Positions 1 to 12,323 of a stretch of DNA of 64,000 bases are shown in pieces. The translations under genes and the position numbers were made by a program. Origin of the DNA: Hyphomicrobiaceae bacterium (GTDB lineage Bacteria; Pseudomonadota; Alphaproteobacteria; Rhizobiales; Hyphomicrobiaceae); the NCBI GenBank assembly GCA_020638035.1, contig JACKJI010000001.1, forward strand, positions 248,001 through 312,000, read 5' to 3'. The notes under the pieces were generated by a model. That model was not told where the DNA came from and ran no database searches. It saw only the letters and a program-made list of their open reading frames with translations. Numbering within the stretch: the stretch's first letter is position 1; every line of letters begins with the position of its first letter.

Positions 1-809
1 GGCTCGGCGATTCTACGCCAACCAGCCCAGCGAGAAAGTCGGTAGACATTCATCGCCATGGCGATGATCGACAGCCAGGCTGTTATGACCGCGTCCGGCA
101 GGGCGATCCAACTGCCTAGTGCGCCTGCGCTCGCAATCATGATGAGCGCATCTGTGCGGTCGAAGGACACCGGCATTCGCCCCGGCACCTGGCGTGCCAG
201 CCAATTGCGCGTGAAGCTCGGAATAATACGCCCGCCAATAAGCATCAGCAGCAGCACCGTGGCTCCAACACCCAGTCGCTCGCCGTGTCGGTCGCCAATG
301 GCAAAAGCGGCCTCGACATGAAACAGTCCATTGGCGACAAGCAACAGCGCCACCCCTGCAAGAACCTTGATGTTGCGCGTATTCCCGCCGGCGACGATCT
401 CTCTCCCCATCACCGCCACCAGCAGCGCCAGGAAAGCCAAGTCGACAATCGCCACGATAGCGGGGCCCACTACCGCCGACACGAGCATTGCGATGCGTCC
501 GGCGACCCAGGTTGCGAACAGAACCGCAAGCGGCTTGCCGACGACTGGCAGGCGACCGGTCCAGTTGGGCACAGCAGTCAATAGGAAGCCTGCTACGACA
601 GCAGGCACATAACCAAAGATCAGCTCGTGAGCGTGCCAATCAACCGGAGCGTAGGAGAGTGGCAGCACGAGTTGGCCGCTCAGCATGGGCAACCAGATCG
701 CAACCGACACGGCGGCCCAGACTGTCCCAAAAAGGAAGAACGGTCGGAAGCCGTGGCTGAACAACGCATGCCCATTGTAGGCTCGGAACTGTTGGGCACT
801 TGAGGTCAT
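1..809 (-). CDS. nnrS: NnrS family heme-copper membrane protein, C-terminus cut by window edge
   Basis: NnrS proteins are multi-spanning inner-membrane proteins that bind heme and copper. They are made during denitrification and protect against nitric oxide. Reading the minus strand from an ATG at 807-809 gives an open frame to the window edge. It starts MTSSAQQFRAYN and carries the family signature GFRPFFL near residue 21, then DWHAHELIFGYV and AGFLLTAVPNWTGRLP. Hydrophobic membrane segments follow, with GGRIIPSFTRNW further along. About 269 residues are visible of a family usually near 400, so the C-terminus lies beyond position 1. It follows a Crp/Fnr gene on the same strand by 91 bases, which suggests co-regulation with nirS. 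The family call is confident; the exact role is known only for relatives. Confidence 0.9.
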   Translation of the reverse strand, partial: MTSSAQQFRAYNGHALFSHGFRPFFLFGTVWAAVSVAIWLPMLSGQLVLPLSYAPVDWHAHELIFGYVPAVVAGFLLTAVPNWTGRLPVVGKPLAVLFATWVAGRIAMLVSAVVGPAIVAIVDLAFLALLVAVMGREIVAGGNTRNIKVLAGVALLLVANGLFHVEAAFAIGDRHGERLGVGATVLLLMLIGGRIIPSFTRNWLARQVPGRMPVSFDRTDALIMIASAGALGSWIALPDAVITAWLSIIAMAMNVYRLSRWAGWRRIAE

Positions 810-900
810 ATGCTTCTTCCGTATGTTTCTACTGGGTCACAACCCCGCTTCCACAACCACCCTGACTTGCGCTGCCATCCACTGGAATCGAGAGTCATCT

Positions 901-1599
901 CTAACTCAACGGATCGTCCACGATCCAGTCCGAGCAGGCGACTTCCGAGAGGGCACCTATGTCCTCGACATGGATTGTGTTGCCCTGAATGCGGATGCCC
1001 GCATCGCTCAGCGACGCCAACGTACGTGACAGGCTGGCCGGCTCTATTCCGAGAAGTGAAGCAAGGACACGCTTGGTTGTCGGCAACTTGAAGCTGTCCT
1101 TGCCTTGGTTCTCCTGGGACAGTCGCAATATGTAGGCCGCAAGCCGCTCGCGGCTCGAGCGCAGCTTCTGATCCCTGAGCAACTTGACCATCGACCGGAA
1201 ATTGAGCCCGAGTTCAAGCGACACATTGACCGCAAGGGCTGGATCCTCTCGCAAAGCCGACCTGAAAGCATCCGCGGGGATGAACAAGACACGGGATGCC
1301 TGCATTGTGCGGGCAGACATGAGCGTCAGAGCACTTCGCACGACCGCAGCCAGAATGAACGCGTTGCCTGGATGAAGTACGTTGATTGTCGCCTCGCGAC
1401 CGCGGACCGCGCCGAACAGGTCGACAGTCCCCTCGATCAAAACGTGCAGGTGTTCTGCCGTAACGCCCTCAGGGAAGATCAAGGTCCGCGGCGGCAGATT
1501 GCGCAACTCGGAAGCGGCCAGAAGTGCACGACGTGACGTTCCGCTGATCCCTGTCAGGATGGGGACATTGCGAATGTCCCTTGACTGAGCCGCACTCAT
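901..1599 (-). CDS. Crp/Fnr family regulator, Dnr/NnrR type
   Basis: A 232-residue transcription factor. Residues about 20-130 form the cyclic-nucleotide-binding-like sensor domain (PEGVTAEHLHVLIEGTVDLF). A long dimerisation helix follows, then a winged helix-turn-helix near residues 175-197 (TKRVLASLLGIEPASLSRTL). The four N-terminal cysteines that bind the Fe-S cluster in Fnr are absent, so it is not a classical oxygen-sensing Fnr. Dnr and NnrR proteins, which sense nitric oxide through heme and activate nir, nor and nnrS genes, have this architecture. Its place between nirS and nnrS, all on the minus strand, supports that role. The NO-responsive assignment is inferred from context. Confidence 0.85.
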   Translation of the reverse strand: MSAAQSRDIRNVPILTGISGTSRRALLAASELRNLPPRTLIFPEGVTAEHLHVLIEGTVDLFGAVRGREATINVLHPGNAFILAAVVRSALTLMSARTMQASRVLFIPADAFRSALREDPALAVNVSLELGLNFRSMVKLLRDQKLRSSRERLAAYILRLSQENQGKDSFKLPTTKRVLASLLGIEPASLSRTLASLSDAGIRIQGNTIHVEDIGALSEVACSDWIVDDPLS

Positions 1600-1873
1600 T
1601 TCATCGCAACCCGGTTGCCCGCCCTGTGTGCCGTTCGTGCTGTGTGCTCACGCATCTTCTTGATCCTTGGCGCGTTACATCTGGGTTATGTCCGGGCGCT
1701 GAAATGACATGCGGTTGTAGACTAAGGATTTGTCAGGTCACTAGCAGACTAATGTGCACGAAGCTCCCGCTCAACAGCGATCAAACGGCTGGTTTCCCGC
1801 AAGCAAACGCAACAATCCGGGACATCCTCTCGGCTGCCCCGGATTGTCGTCCATCGCCCTTTAGAGTCTTTGC
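1600..1873. other. Intergenic region between the Crp/Fnr gene and nirS
   Basis: This 274-base gap between the Crp/Fnr start and the nirS stop contains no gene I can support. TTGAT at 1659-1663 and ATCAA at 1779-1783 each match half of an Fnr-type site, but neither has a convincing partner at the required spacing. It should hold the promoter of the Crp/Fnr gene. Confidence 0.4.
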
Positions 1874-6007
<4,134 letters not shown>

Positions 6008-6018
<11 letters not shown>

Positions 6019-6961
6019 ATTGACACGTCGACGTGCGTTCGCCGTCGTCGCGGGCTTCGGAGCGATGGCCGCAGGCATACGCGCCCACGCTGCCACAAAC
6101 TTGGAGTGGCGCGGCACCGCGCTTGGCGCAGATGCGACGATCATCTTCGCCAACGCCGATCGCCACCATTGCGAACTGGCGCTGAAGTCAATCCGCGCCG
6201 AGATCGAGCGTCTTGAGCGCATATTCAGCTTGCACCTGTCATCGTCGGAAATTTCGCAACTGAACAATCTGGGAATCCTCCGTGAGCCCTCCTTTGACAT
6301 GCAGGCGCTGCTTACCCAGAGCTTGCTCATGCACCAGGCCACCGAGGGGCTCTTCGATCCGACCGTACAGGCCATTTGGGAGTTCCAGCGCAGCAGCGCT
6401 GCCTCGTTCGGGGGTGCCGGCACTTCCGTGCCAAGGGAAGTTCTGGAGCGCATCGACTTTGAGACGGTTTCGATCACATCCTCCAGGATCGCAATGCGCG
6501 CAGGGATGTCGCTCACTTTGAACGGGATCGCGCAGGGCTATATCACCGACCGCATTGCAGATATTCTGCGCGATCGCGGCTGGCGCGACGTACTCATCGA
6601 TCTTGGCGAGGCGCGAGCGCTCGAAGGTCGATCCTTTGATGTTGCAATCCGCGAGGCCGATCGCCGAATTACGCTCGCCAATGCGGCTCTTGCAACCTCC
6701 AGTTCAGCACCACTGCCGTCTGCCGCGGGCAAAGACCTGCCCCATCTCTTCAATCCGCGAACAGGTTCGGCCGCGGCCTCCGACTGGAAGACGCTGACAG
6801 TGCGACACCCCTCAGCAGCGGTCGCGGATGCCCTTTCTACGGCGCTGATACTCTGCGGCCCAGACGACACAGAAATGGCCCAACGCATTCTTTCTAGGTT
6901 CCCGGCCACAAAGACTTGGATCACACGACCAGAGAAGGGCGATATCATCTTCGAGAGCTGA
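6008..6961 (+). CDS. nirX: ApbE-type FAD:protein FMN transferase (NirX/NosX)
   Basis: ApbE-family enzymes transfer FMN from FAD onto a Thr of exported flavoproteins; NirX and NosX are the versions linked to NirI and NosR. The 317-residue protein begins with a twin-arginine-like signal (LTRRRAFAVVAGFGAMAAG) ending near AHA, fitting periplasmic action. Family features visible are LFDPTV, LNGIAQGYITD (the ApbE G-I-A-x-G-Y block) and LIDLGEARAL. The last differs slightly from the usual LGG. The HLFNPRTG segment near residue 250 matches the family HxxxPxTG block. The start overlaps the end of nirI, so the two are probably translationally coupled, and its likely target is Thr154 of that protein. 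Confidence 0.87.
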
Positions 6962-7005
6962 CGCATCTCGTAGATTGCACCCAATTGCACACGGAGGAAA
7001 TAGCC

Positions 7006-7464
7006 ATGCGTACGATACTCATTGCACTCGTCGTCGCGATGCCGCTCGCTACCACCCCTGCCATCGCTGACGACAGCCTATGCAAGAAGCTCGGCGGCGG
7101 CGACGCCATCTCGACGGTCGTCAAGTCGTTCTTGTCGAAGATGCGCAAGGACGACCCGGACAAACTCGGCCGCTTCTGGCTGTATCGTGGTGAAGACGGC
7201 GTACAACGTGAGGAGCAACTTATCGTCGATTTTGTGCAGAGCGCTACCGGGTGCGACCGCCTCTACGTCGGCCGCAACATGACGGATGCGCACAAGGGCA
7301 TGAAGCTGTCCAAGAAGGATTGGGAACGGACCGTTGGGTTCCTGCGCGCGACGCTTGATGATTACAAGGTTCCTTCGGCCTTGCAGGACGATGTTGTCGC
7401 GCTGGTCGGCACAACACGCTCACAGATCGTCGAGTGCGAAGCCGACCGGTTCGGCTGCCCTTGA
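7006..7464 (+). CDS. Exported truncated-hemoglobin-like protein
   Basis: The ATG at 7006 follows a good ribosome site (GGAGG) 44 bases after the ApbE stop and gives 152 residues. Residues 1-21 are a clear Sec signal peptide ending AIA. The rest resembles group I truncated hemoglobins: SLCKKLGGGDAISTVV matches the LGG-x-x-A helix A/B region, and LYVGRNMTDAHKGM matches the helix E/F region with His96 as candidate heme ligand. At the usual helix B Phe-Tyr pair I read Phe-Leu. Known truncated hemoglobins bind O2 or NO and are mostly cytoplasmic, so an exported one in a nitrite reductase locus could bind or oxidise NO in the periplasm. Heme binding and function are inferred. Confidence 0.72.
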   Translation: MRTILIALVVAMPLATTPAIADDSLCKKLGGGDAISTVVKSFLSKMRKDDPDKLGRFWLYRGEDGVQREEQLIVDFVQSATGCDRLYVGRNMTDAHKGMKLSKKDWERTVGFLRATLDDYKVPSALQDDVVALVGTTRSQIVECEADRFGCP

Positions 7465-7551
7465 CAGACCATCTAGCGGGCGTCGGATCGCGACATGGCC
7501 ACATCACCGACGGTCGCACCCCAAGTCCTGAGCCGAGCGGCTTAGGTCACC

Positions 7552-8115
7552 CTACGCGGGTCGAAAGGCACGACATTTGTCCCCGTCTGTTTCCAGACGG
7601 TAGCCGCCGATCAGATCAAGACAGTAGGGAATTGCTGGAAGGACCGCATCGAGGCACGTGCGGATTGCGGCAGGCTTGCCTGGCAGATTGACGATCAGAG
7701 ATCTGCCGCGCAACCCAGCAATCTGGCGCGAAAGTATCGCTGTTGGAACGTCCCGCAGGCTTGCTGTCCGCATCAGTTCCCCGAAGCCAGGCATGATCCT
7801 CTCGCAAACCGCCGCCGTTGCCTCCGGCGTCACATCGCGCAGGGCCGGACCCGTACCGCCTGTTGTCAGGATCAGGCAGCAACCTTCACGATCGGACAGA
7901 TCGACGAGAGCTGCTTCGATTTCTGATTTATCATCGCGAACAATTCGCGCGACCGGTCGCCACTTCGTCGTCAGATAATCGCTGAGCACCGCAATTATCC
8001 CAGGTCCGCCTTGGTCCTCGTAGACGCCGGCATAGGCTCGGTCTGAAACCGTCAGAACCCCGATGGGCACGTCTCCTGACGCGTTCTCTTCAGATCGATC
8101 TGCTCGGTAACTCAT
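7552..8115 (-). CDS. mog: Molybdopterin adenylyltransferase (MogA/MoaB family)
   Basis: MogA adenylates molybdopterin before molybdate insertion, in the last steps of molybdenum cofactor synthesis in the cytoplasm. The 187-residue protein has the family fold markers: IGVLTVSDRAYAGVYED at the start, the nucleotide-binding TTGGTGPALRDVTPEAT, and LPGKPAAIRTCL near the C-terminus. It carries about 15 extra residues before the conserved core. It converges with the hemoglobin-like gene and diverges from pqqA across a 167-base gap containing a perfect palindrome. Molybdate transport genes sit 10 kb away. MoaB is the main alternative name, with the same reaction. Confidence 0.9.
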   Translation of the reverse strand: MSYRADRSEENASGDVPIGVLTVSDRAYAGVYEDQGGPGIIAVLSDYLTTKWRPVARIVRDDKSEIEAALVDLSDREGCCLILTTGGTGPALRDVTPEATAAVCERIMPGFGELMRTASLRDVPTAILSRQIAGLRGRSLIVNLPGKPAAIRTCLDAVLPAIPYCLDLIGGYRLETDGDKCRAFRPA

Positions 8116-8151
8116 ACCCTCTTGCCCTCACCCCTTATCACGGTCCGTTCA

Positions 8152-8165
8152 ACCTCACGTGAGGT
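8152..8165. promoter_or_regulatory. Perfect 14-base palindrome in the mog-pqqA divergent promoter region
   Basis: ACCTCACGTGAGGT reads the same on both strands and lies 37 bases before mog and 118 before pqqA. A dimeric regulator could bind it and control either gene. I cannot name the regulator. Confidence 0.35.
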
Positions 8166-8282
8166 CATACCTTTCGCTCCGAGCACTTAGCCGAAGTCAA
8201 GTGGAAGACCCAATGCATCCTGGAACGTTTCGACGCGGGCATTTTTGGCCACCCGCTAACACAACAATCCGGAGGAATTCGC

Positions 8283-8399
8283 ATGAAGTATCTTGAGCCA
8301 GCTGTTTACGTTCCACCGCGGTCCAAGACCTGGGTCGTGCCGGACTTTTGCGACGTCCGTCTTGGCTTCGAAGTGACCGCGTACGTCTACGTGCGCTGA
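8283..8399 (+). CDS. pqqA: PQQ precursor peptide PqqA
   Basis: PqqA is the ribosomal peptide whose Glu and Tyr are cross-linked and trimmed to make pyrroloquinoline quinone. An ATG at 8283 after GGAGG gives 38 residues ending PDFCDVRLGFEVTAYVYVR. The EVTAY core has Glu30 and Tyr34 at the required spacing, and D-x-R-x-G-F-E-V-T is the family signature. At 38 residues it is longer than the common 23-30, with an N-terminal extension MKYLEPAVYVPPRSK. It lies 66 bases before pqqD. The gene is easily missed because of its size. Confidence 0.9.
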   Translation: MKYLEPAVYVPPRSKTWVVPDFCDVRLGFEVTAYVYVR

Positions 8400-8465
8400 A
8401 GACGGAGGGGCCTCGTGCCCCTCAACCTTCGCGCGCGTTCAGGCCCGCTCGGACAGGAGGCAAGA

Positions 8466-8756
8466 ATGGAGACGGAACAGCGGCTGTCACCCGACGACAT
8501 CATGGAACTCCACCCGAATTTCCACTTTCGCTGGGAAGAACCGCAAAGAGCACATGTTCTCCTCTATCCCGAAGGGATCGTGAAGCTCAACGATTCCGCC
8601 GCTGAAATACTGGAAGTCTGCGCGCAAGGTGATCTTTCCATCGCCCAGGGTTCAGCAGTTCTGGCAAGCCGTTACGACCATCCCCCGATCGAGGCGGAAA
8701 TCATGCAATTCATGGAGTTGGCATATGCCAAAGGCTGGATCAGGCCCAAGTCTTGA
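8466..8756 (+). CDS. pqqD: PQQ biosynthesis chaperone PqqD
   Basis: PqqD binds the PqqA peptide and presents it to the radical SAM enzyme PqqE. The ATG at 8466 is chosen because AGGAGG lies just upstream; an upstream in-frame start would lack such a site. The 96-residue product has the conserved block FHFRWEEPQRAHVLLYPEG followed by VKLNDSAAEIL, typical of PqqD winged-helix RiPP recognition proteins. Its end overlaps the start of pqqE by 32 bases. In most bacteria pqqB and pqqC lie between pqqA and pqqD; here that space is only 66 bases, so they are missing from this locus. Confidence 0.95.
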   Translation: METEQRLSPDDIMELHPNFHFRWEEPQRAHVLLYPEGIVKLNDSAAEILEVCAQGDLSIAQGSAVLASRYDHPPIEAEIMQFMELAYAKGWIRPKS

Positions 8757-9861
8757 CGGTCTCGGCATGCCGCTGTGGCTCGTCATCGAGCTGACCTACA
8801 AGTGCCCGCTCAAGTGCCCGTGGTGCTCAAATCCGGTCGACTTCGACAAATATCGCAATGAGATGACCACCGACGAGTGGAAGGCGCTCCTGCGTGAGGG
8901 ACGCCGCCTTGGTTCGCTGCAGCTCGGCTTCACCGGCGGCGAGCCGACATTGCGCAACGACCTCGATGAACTCGTCGCAGACGCAGATCAACTCGGCTAC
9001 TACACCAATCTCATCACATCTGGAGTTGGGCTAGATCCGGAGCGGATTCGCTCACTGAAGCGCGCTGGCCTCAAGCAGGTCCAGTTGTCCCTCCAATCCT
9101 GCGACTCCGAGGTGAGCCACAAGCTGACGGGCCTCGAGGTTTGGAAGCACAAGATCGAAATCGCCTATGCCCTCAAGGCCGAGGGCTTCCCGATGGTCCT
9201 CAACGTACCGGTCAGTCGATACAATATCGACCAGACCGAGGCATTGATCGATCTCGCGGCTGATCTCGGAGTCGAATACCTCGAGTTTGCCAATCTGCAA
9301 TATTACAATTGGGCCCTTGTCAATCGCGCCGAACTCTTGCCTACGCGCGAGCAACTCCTGCGGTCCGAAGCCGCCGTCGCGCGCGCGCGCGAGCGACTTG
9401 GCAAGCGTCTCACCATCTACTTCGTCGTGCCCGACTACTTCGACGACAGGCCCAAGGCCTGCATGAATGGCTGGGGCGCCATTCACCTGACGATCGCGCC
9501 GGATGGAACTGCGCTGCCCTGCCAGGAGGCGCGCCTCATCAAGGACATTTCCTTCCCTAATGTGCGCGAGCACAAGCTCGACTGGATTTGGCGCAGCTCT
9601 CCCGCTTTCACGAAGTTCCGAGGCAACGATTGGATGAAGGAGCCTTGCAGAAGCTGCGCCGAAAAGGAGAGGGACTTCGGCGGCTGCCGCTGCCAAGCCT
9701 TCCTACTAACAGGCGATGCAAGCAATACCGATCCGGTGTGCCGGAAATCACCTCATCGCCACCTCATCGACGATATCGTGAGCGCGACAGCGAAGCGTCG
9801 CGAACAAGGGATCGAAGAGCCCTTGATCATGCGGGACCGAAAGGCAAGCGTTGCGACATGA
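8725..9861 (+). CDS. pqqE: PqqA peptide cyclase, radical SAM enzyme PqqE
   Basis: PqqE uses S-adenosylmethionine and an iron-sulfur cluster to join Glu and Tyr side chains in PqqA, the first step of PQQ synthesis. The 378-residue reading starts at an ATG inside pqqD, preceded by GGAG at a good distance. Cys27, Cys31 and Cys34 (KCPLKCPWC) are the radical SAM cluster ligands, and GFTGGEPTLR is the SAM-binding GGEP motif. The C-terminal SPASM domain keeps its cysteines in KACMNGWGA, LPCQEAR, CRSCAEKERDFGGCRC and DPVC. Sequence along the whole length matches PqqE rather than the heme d1 radical SAM enzyme NirJ. It is followed after 85 bases by a membrane protein gene on the same strand. Confidence 0.96.
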   Translation: MPKAGSGPSLDGLGMPLWLVIELTYKCPLKCPWCSNPVDFDKYRNEMTTDEWKALLREGRRLGSLQLGFTGGEPTLRNDLDELVADADQLGYYTNLITSGVGLDPERIRSLKRAGLKQVQLSLQSCDSEVSHKLTGLEVWKHKIEIAYALKAEGFPMVLNVPVSRYNIDQTEALIDLAADLGVEYLEFANLQYYNWALVNRAELLPTREQLLRSEAAVARARERLGKRLTIYFVVPDYFDDRPKACMNGWGAIHLTIAPDGTALPCQEARLIKDISFPNVREHKLDWIWRSSPAFTKFRGNDWMKEPCRSCAEKERDFGGCRCQAFLLTGDASNTDPVCRKSPHRHLIDDIVSATAKRREQGIEEPLIMRDRKASVAT

Positions 9862-9946
9862 TGCGGATTTCAGACTCATCGAGCGCTGAAGCGATCTGTG
9901 GGGGCGTGTATTCAAGCGCATTGCCCAATAGCGACGGCTGCCGCTG

Positions 9947-10432
9947 ATGATTGATGCTGCGGTCAGGATACTTCACGTGATGGCTGTAGTGGTCTGGATC
10001 GGCCACAACTGGTCTAATGTTGTGCAAACGCCCTTCTATCGCCCCGCACTCCCTGCCGATCCCGACGACGCGGTGCGAGAAGTCGCAATCGCGGCCTCGA
10101 AGCGCGAACATGGAATCTTTCGCTATGCTTCGCTCATCGTGCTCACAACGGGCCTTTTCATGCTTTGGAGGCGTGGAGATGTTGTTGATGCTCTGACGCT
10201 GACCGGCCCATCTGCAATTCTGGGCGCGGGCATCTGGGTCGCGATCATCATGCTCCTCAATCTCTGGGGCGTTCTTTGGCCCCATCAGAAAAAGGTTCTT
10301 GGCTTTGTCCAAGCCACCCGCGACGAGCGCCTTGCCTGCACTCGCATCACATTTCTATCGTCGCGCATCAATACGGTCCTTGCGACCGCTGCAATCGTGC
10401 TCATGATCGCGGGGGCACACGCCGCAGTCTGA
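9947..10432 (+). CDS. PuuD-like four-helix membrane protein
   Basis: A 161-residue integral membrane protein with about four hydrophobic helices. It resembles the membrane half of the urate hydroxylase PuuD family (DUF989): RILHVMAVVVWIGHNW at the start, and LNLWGVLWPHQKKVLGF and SSRINTVLATAAIVLMIAG near the end, like the family W-P-x-Q-K-K and S-R-x-N-T blocks. It lacks the cytochrome c domain of full PuuD. Histidines within or next to helices (His10, His15, His62) could bind heme. It sits between pqqE and a SerC-like gene, apparently in the same operon. Whether it acts on urate, or in electron transfer for a PQQ-linked process, cannot be told from sequence. Confidence 0.6.
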   Translation: MIDAAVRILHVMAVVVWIGHNWSNVVQTPFYRPALPADPDDAVREVAIAASKREHGIFRYASLIVLTTGLFMLWRRGDVVDALTLTGPSAILGAGIWVAIIMLLNLWGVLWPHQKKVLGFVQATRDERLACTRITFLSSRINTVLATAAIVLMIAGAHAAV

Positions 10433-10461
10433 TCAAGCTCGACACATGCGAGGACAGACGC

Positions 10462-11532
10462 ATGACATGCTACAGCTTCGCCTCGGGCCCTGCACCTCTC
10501 CCTCCCGATGTCATTGAGGCCGTGGCAGCAGACGTCAGGCGCTTGTCTGGTAGCTCCTATTCCCTGTTGGAACTTCCATTTACAAACCCGCTGTTCTCTC
10601 GAATCCTTGAGGAGGCGGAGGACGACATTAGATATCTTCTCGCATTACCCGACACATACCATGTTTTGTTCCTCCAAGGCGGGGCAACAGCGCAGTTCTC
10701 CCTCATTCCGCAGAACCTTTGCAACGGCGTAGCCGAAGTCGACTACGTCGATACCGGCCTGTGGTCGCATCGTGCCATCGAGGCCGCATTGCCTTGGTGC
10801 CAGGTGAATATCGCAGCCCGCGGTGACGGTCGAACACTCCCCTGCCCCGCGTCGTGGTTGCGGTCTCCCAATGCTGCCTACTGCCACTTCACGACCAATG
10901 AGACCGCCGACGGCCTGCAATACCATCAATGGCCAGCCGATGACGGTCCGCCGCTCGTCGCAGATATGACAGCAGATCTCTTCACACGCCCTTTTCCCAT
11001 CGACAGGCTTGGTCTCGTCTATGCTAGCGGCCAGAAAAATCTCGGTGCCACTGGTCTCACGCTCATCCTGATCCGTCAGGACCTTGCCGAAAGGTCGAGC
11101 GTCACCACGCCCTCCCCGTTCGACTATTCGCGTCAGGTGCAATCACGCAGCAAGGTAAACACGCCTCCGACACTTGCCATCGCCATTGCCGCCCACATGT
11201 TGAAATGGATCAAGGTACATGGCGGCCTGGCGGAAATGGAGGCGAATGCCAGGCGTCGCAGCGATCTTGTGTATGCCGCGATCGACACCAGCGGCTTTTA
11301 CAGCCGCACGGTCGCTGCATTTGACCGCTCGATGCTCAATGTCTGTTTTCGTACTCCGACAGCCCGCCTGGACGAGTTGTTCCTGATACAGGCTGCCGAG
11401 CAGGGCCTTCTGGACCTGTGCGGACACATCGACATCGGCGGATTGAGGGCCTCGCTTTACAACTCCGCCCGCATGGGTGCCGCAGAAGCGCTGGTCGAGT
11501 TCATGAAGCACTTCCAGGCGAAGTGGGGATAG
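10462..11532 (+). CDS. serC: SerC-like phosphoserine aminotransferase family protein
   Basis: SerC is a class V PLP enzyme that converts phosphohydroxypyruvate to phosphoserine in serine synthesis, and acts in vitamin B6 synthesis in some bacteria. The ATG at 10462 follows GAGGAC and gives 356 residues, near the usual 360. Conserved parts are FASGPAPLPPDVI at the start, LFLQGGATAQFSLIPQNL for phosphate binding, FTTNETADG, and YASGQKNLGATGL with Lys192 as the PLP-binding lysine. It lies 29 bases after the membrane protein gene and runs directly into a PyrD-like gene. serC normally pairs with serA, which is not here, so this may be a dedicated paralogue. The family is clear; the physiological substrate is not. 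Confidence 0.85.
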   Translation: MTCYSFASGPAPLPPDVIEAVAADVRRLSGSSYSLLELPFTNPLFSRILEEAEDDIRYLLALPDTYHVLFLQGGATAQFSLIPQNLCNGVAEVDYVDTGLWSHRAIEAALPWCQVNIAARGDGRTLPCPASWLRSPNAAYCHFTTNETADGLQYHQWPADDGPPLVADMTADLFTRPFPIDRLGLVYASGQKNLGATGLTLILIRQDLAERSSVTTPSPFDYSRQVQSRSKVNTPPTLAIAIAAHMLKWIKVHGGLAEMEANARRRSDLVYAAIDTSGFYSRTVAAFDRSMLNVCFRTPTARLDELFLIQAAEQGLLDLCGHIDIGGLRASLYNSARMGAAEALVEFMKHFQAKWG

Positions 11533-11537
11533 CCACC

Positions 11538-12323
11538 GTGCAACCTGACGGCAAATCAATGCGTCGCTCCAAGTCCTCACCGCAGCTGGCAAGAGCCCGC
11601 AATCAGATCGATCCTTCTGCCTCCGCACCGGCATGCGTGTTTGGCGTCAGCTTCGAAAACAGACTTGGCTTGGCGGCAGGACTGGATCGCACCGGTCGCA
11701 ACTTCGAGGAACTGGCGCGTTGCGGGGTTGGTCACATCGAGATTGGCACCCTAACGGATTCTGCTGACCTTGAATTTCGCTATTGCGGCCACAGACGCCG
11801 AACCAAGGTCGGCATTAGTATCGCCAGCAGGCGTCCCGGCCTGGACCAGCAGGTCATCGACGACTATCTACGCCTCAGCCGCAATCTGAGTTCAACATGC
11901 GACTTCCTCGTCGCCAATTTGAGCTCACCACATCACGCGCGAAACGGCAATTCGCGCGGCATAGAACGCCTTCTTGAAGCCTTGAAGCTGGAACATGACA
12001 CGCACCAAGACGAGCCGCGATGTCCGCTGCTCGTCAAGCTTGGCTTGCATGAGGCCTCGATGGAGCTGCCTGTGGCCGTGAACATTGCGCGCGACTTGCG
12101 CCTCGACGGCGTCGTGATTGCCACGCCTTCCATGCGAATTCTGGAACGGGTCTCACGCGAACTTCATGGAATCGCTGTGATCTCAGTTGGAGGAATTGGC
12201 ACTCTTAACGACGCAAAGAGGCGCCTCTGTGCCGGTGCCTCACTCGTCCAGGTCCACTCGGCCTATGCCAGGCGAGGACCGGCATGTATAGCCGACATAC
12301 TTGGCGATGGTGGTCACAGTTGA
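11538..12323 (+). CDS. Divergent class 2 dihydroorotate dehydrogenase-like flavoprotein
   Basis: The protein resembles PyrD class 2 in its FMN barrel: FGVSFENRLGLAAGLDRTG, GVGHIEIGTLT, VANLSSPHHA (matching the N-x-S-S-P catalytic loop), PLLVKLGL and ISVGGIGTLNDA. The C-terminal AGASLVQVHSAY is the phosphate-binding end. At about 260 residues it is much shorter than true PyrD (around 340) and lacks the N-terminal membrane-docking helices and several substrate-loop residues. It is therefore probably a paralogue with another substrate. A GTG at 11538, five bases after the serC stop and with GGGGA upstream, is the preferred start; an ATG at 11559 is the alternative. Its last 10 bases overlap the convergent Crp/Fnr remnant. 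Confidence 0.68.
   Translation: MQPDGKSMRRSKSSPQLARARNQIDPSASAPACVFGVSFENRLGLAAGLDRTGRNFEELARCGVGHIEIGTLTDSADLEFRYCGHRRRTKVGISIASRRPGLDQQVIDDYLRLSRNLSSTCDFLVANLSSPHHARNGNSRGIERLLEALKLEHDTHQDEPRCPLLVKLGLHEASMELPVAVNIARDLRLDGVVIATPSMRILERVSRELHGIAVISVGGIGTLNDAKRRLCAGASLVQVHSAYARRGPACIADILGDGGHS

Noticed and set aside
13..639. Long minus-strand open frame of 208 residues
   Set aside because: It is Arg/Gly/Ala-rich with no family features. The frame next to it encodes NnrS with clear motifs, so this is a codon-bias shadow.
1659..1783. TTGAT and ATCAA half-sites before the Crp/Fnr gene
   Set aside because: Neither has a matching partner at 4-base spacing, so they do not form an Fnr-type operator.
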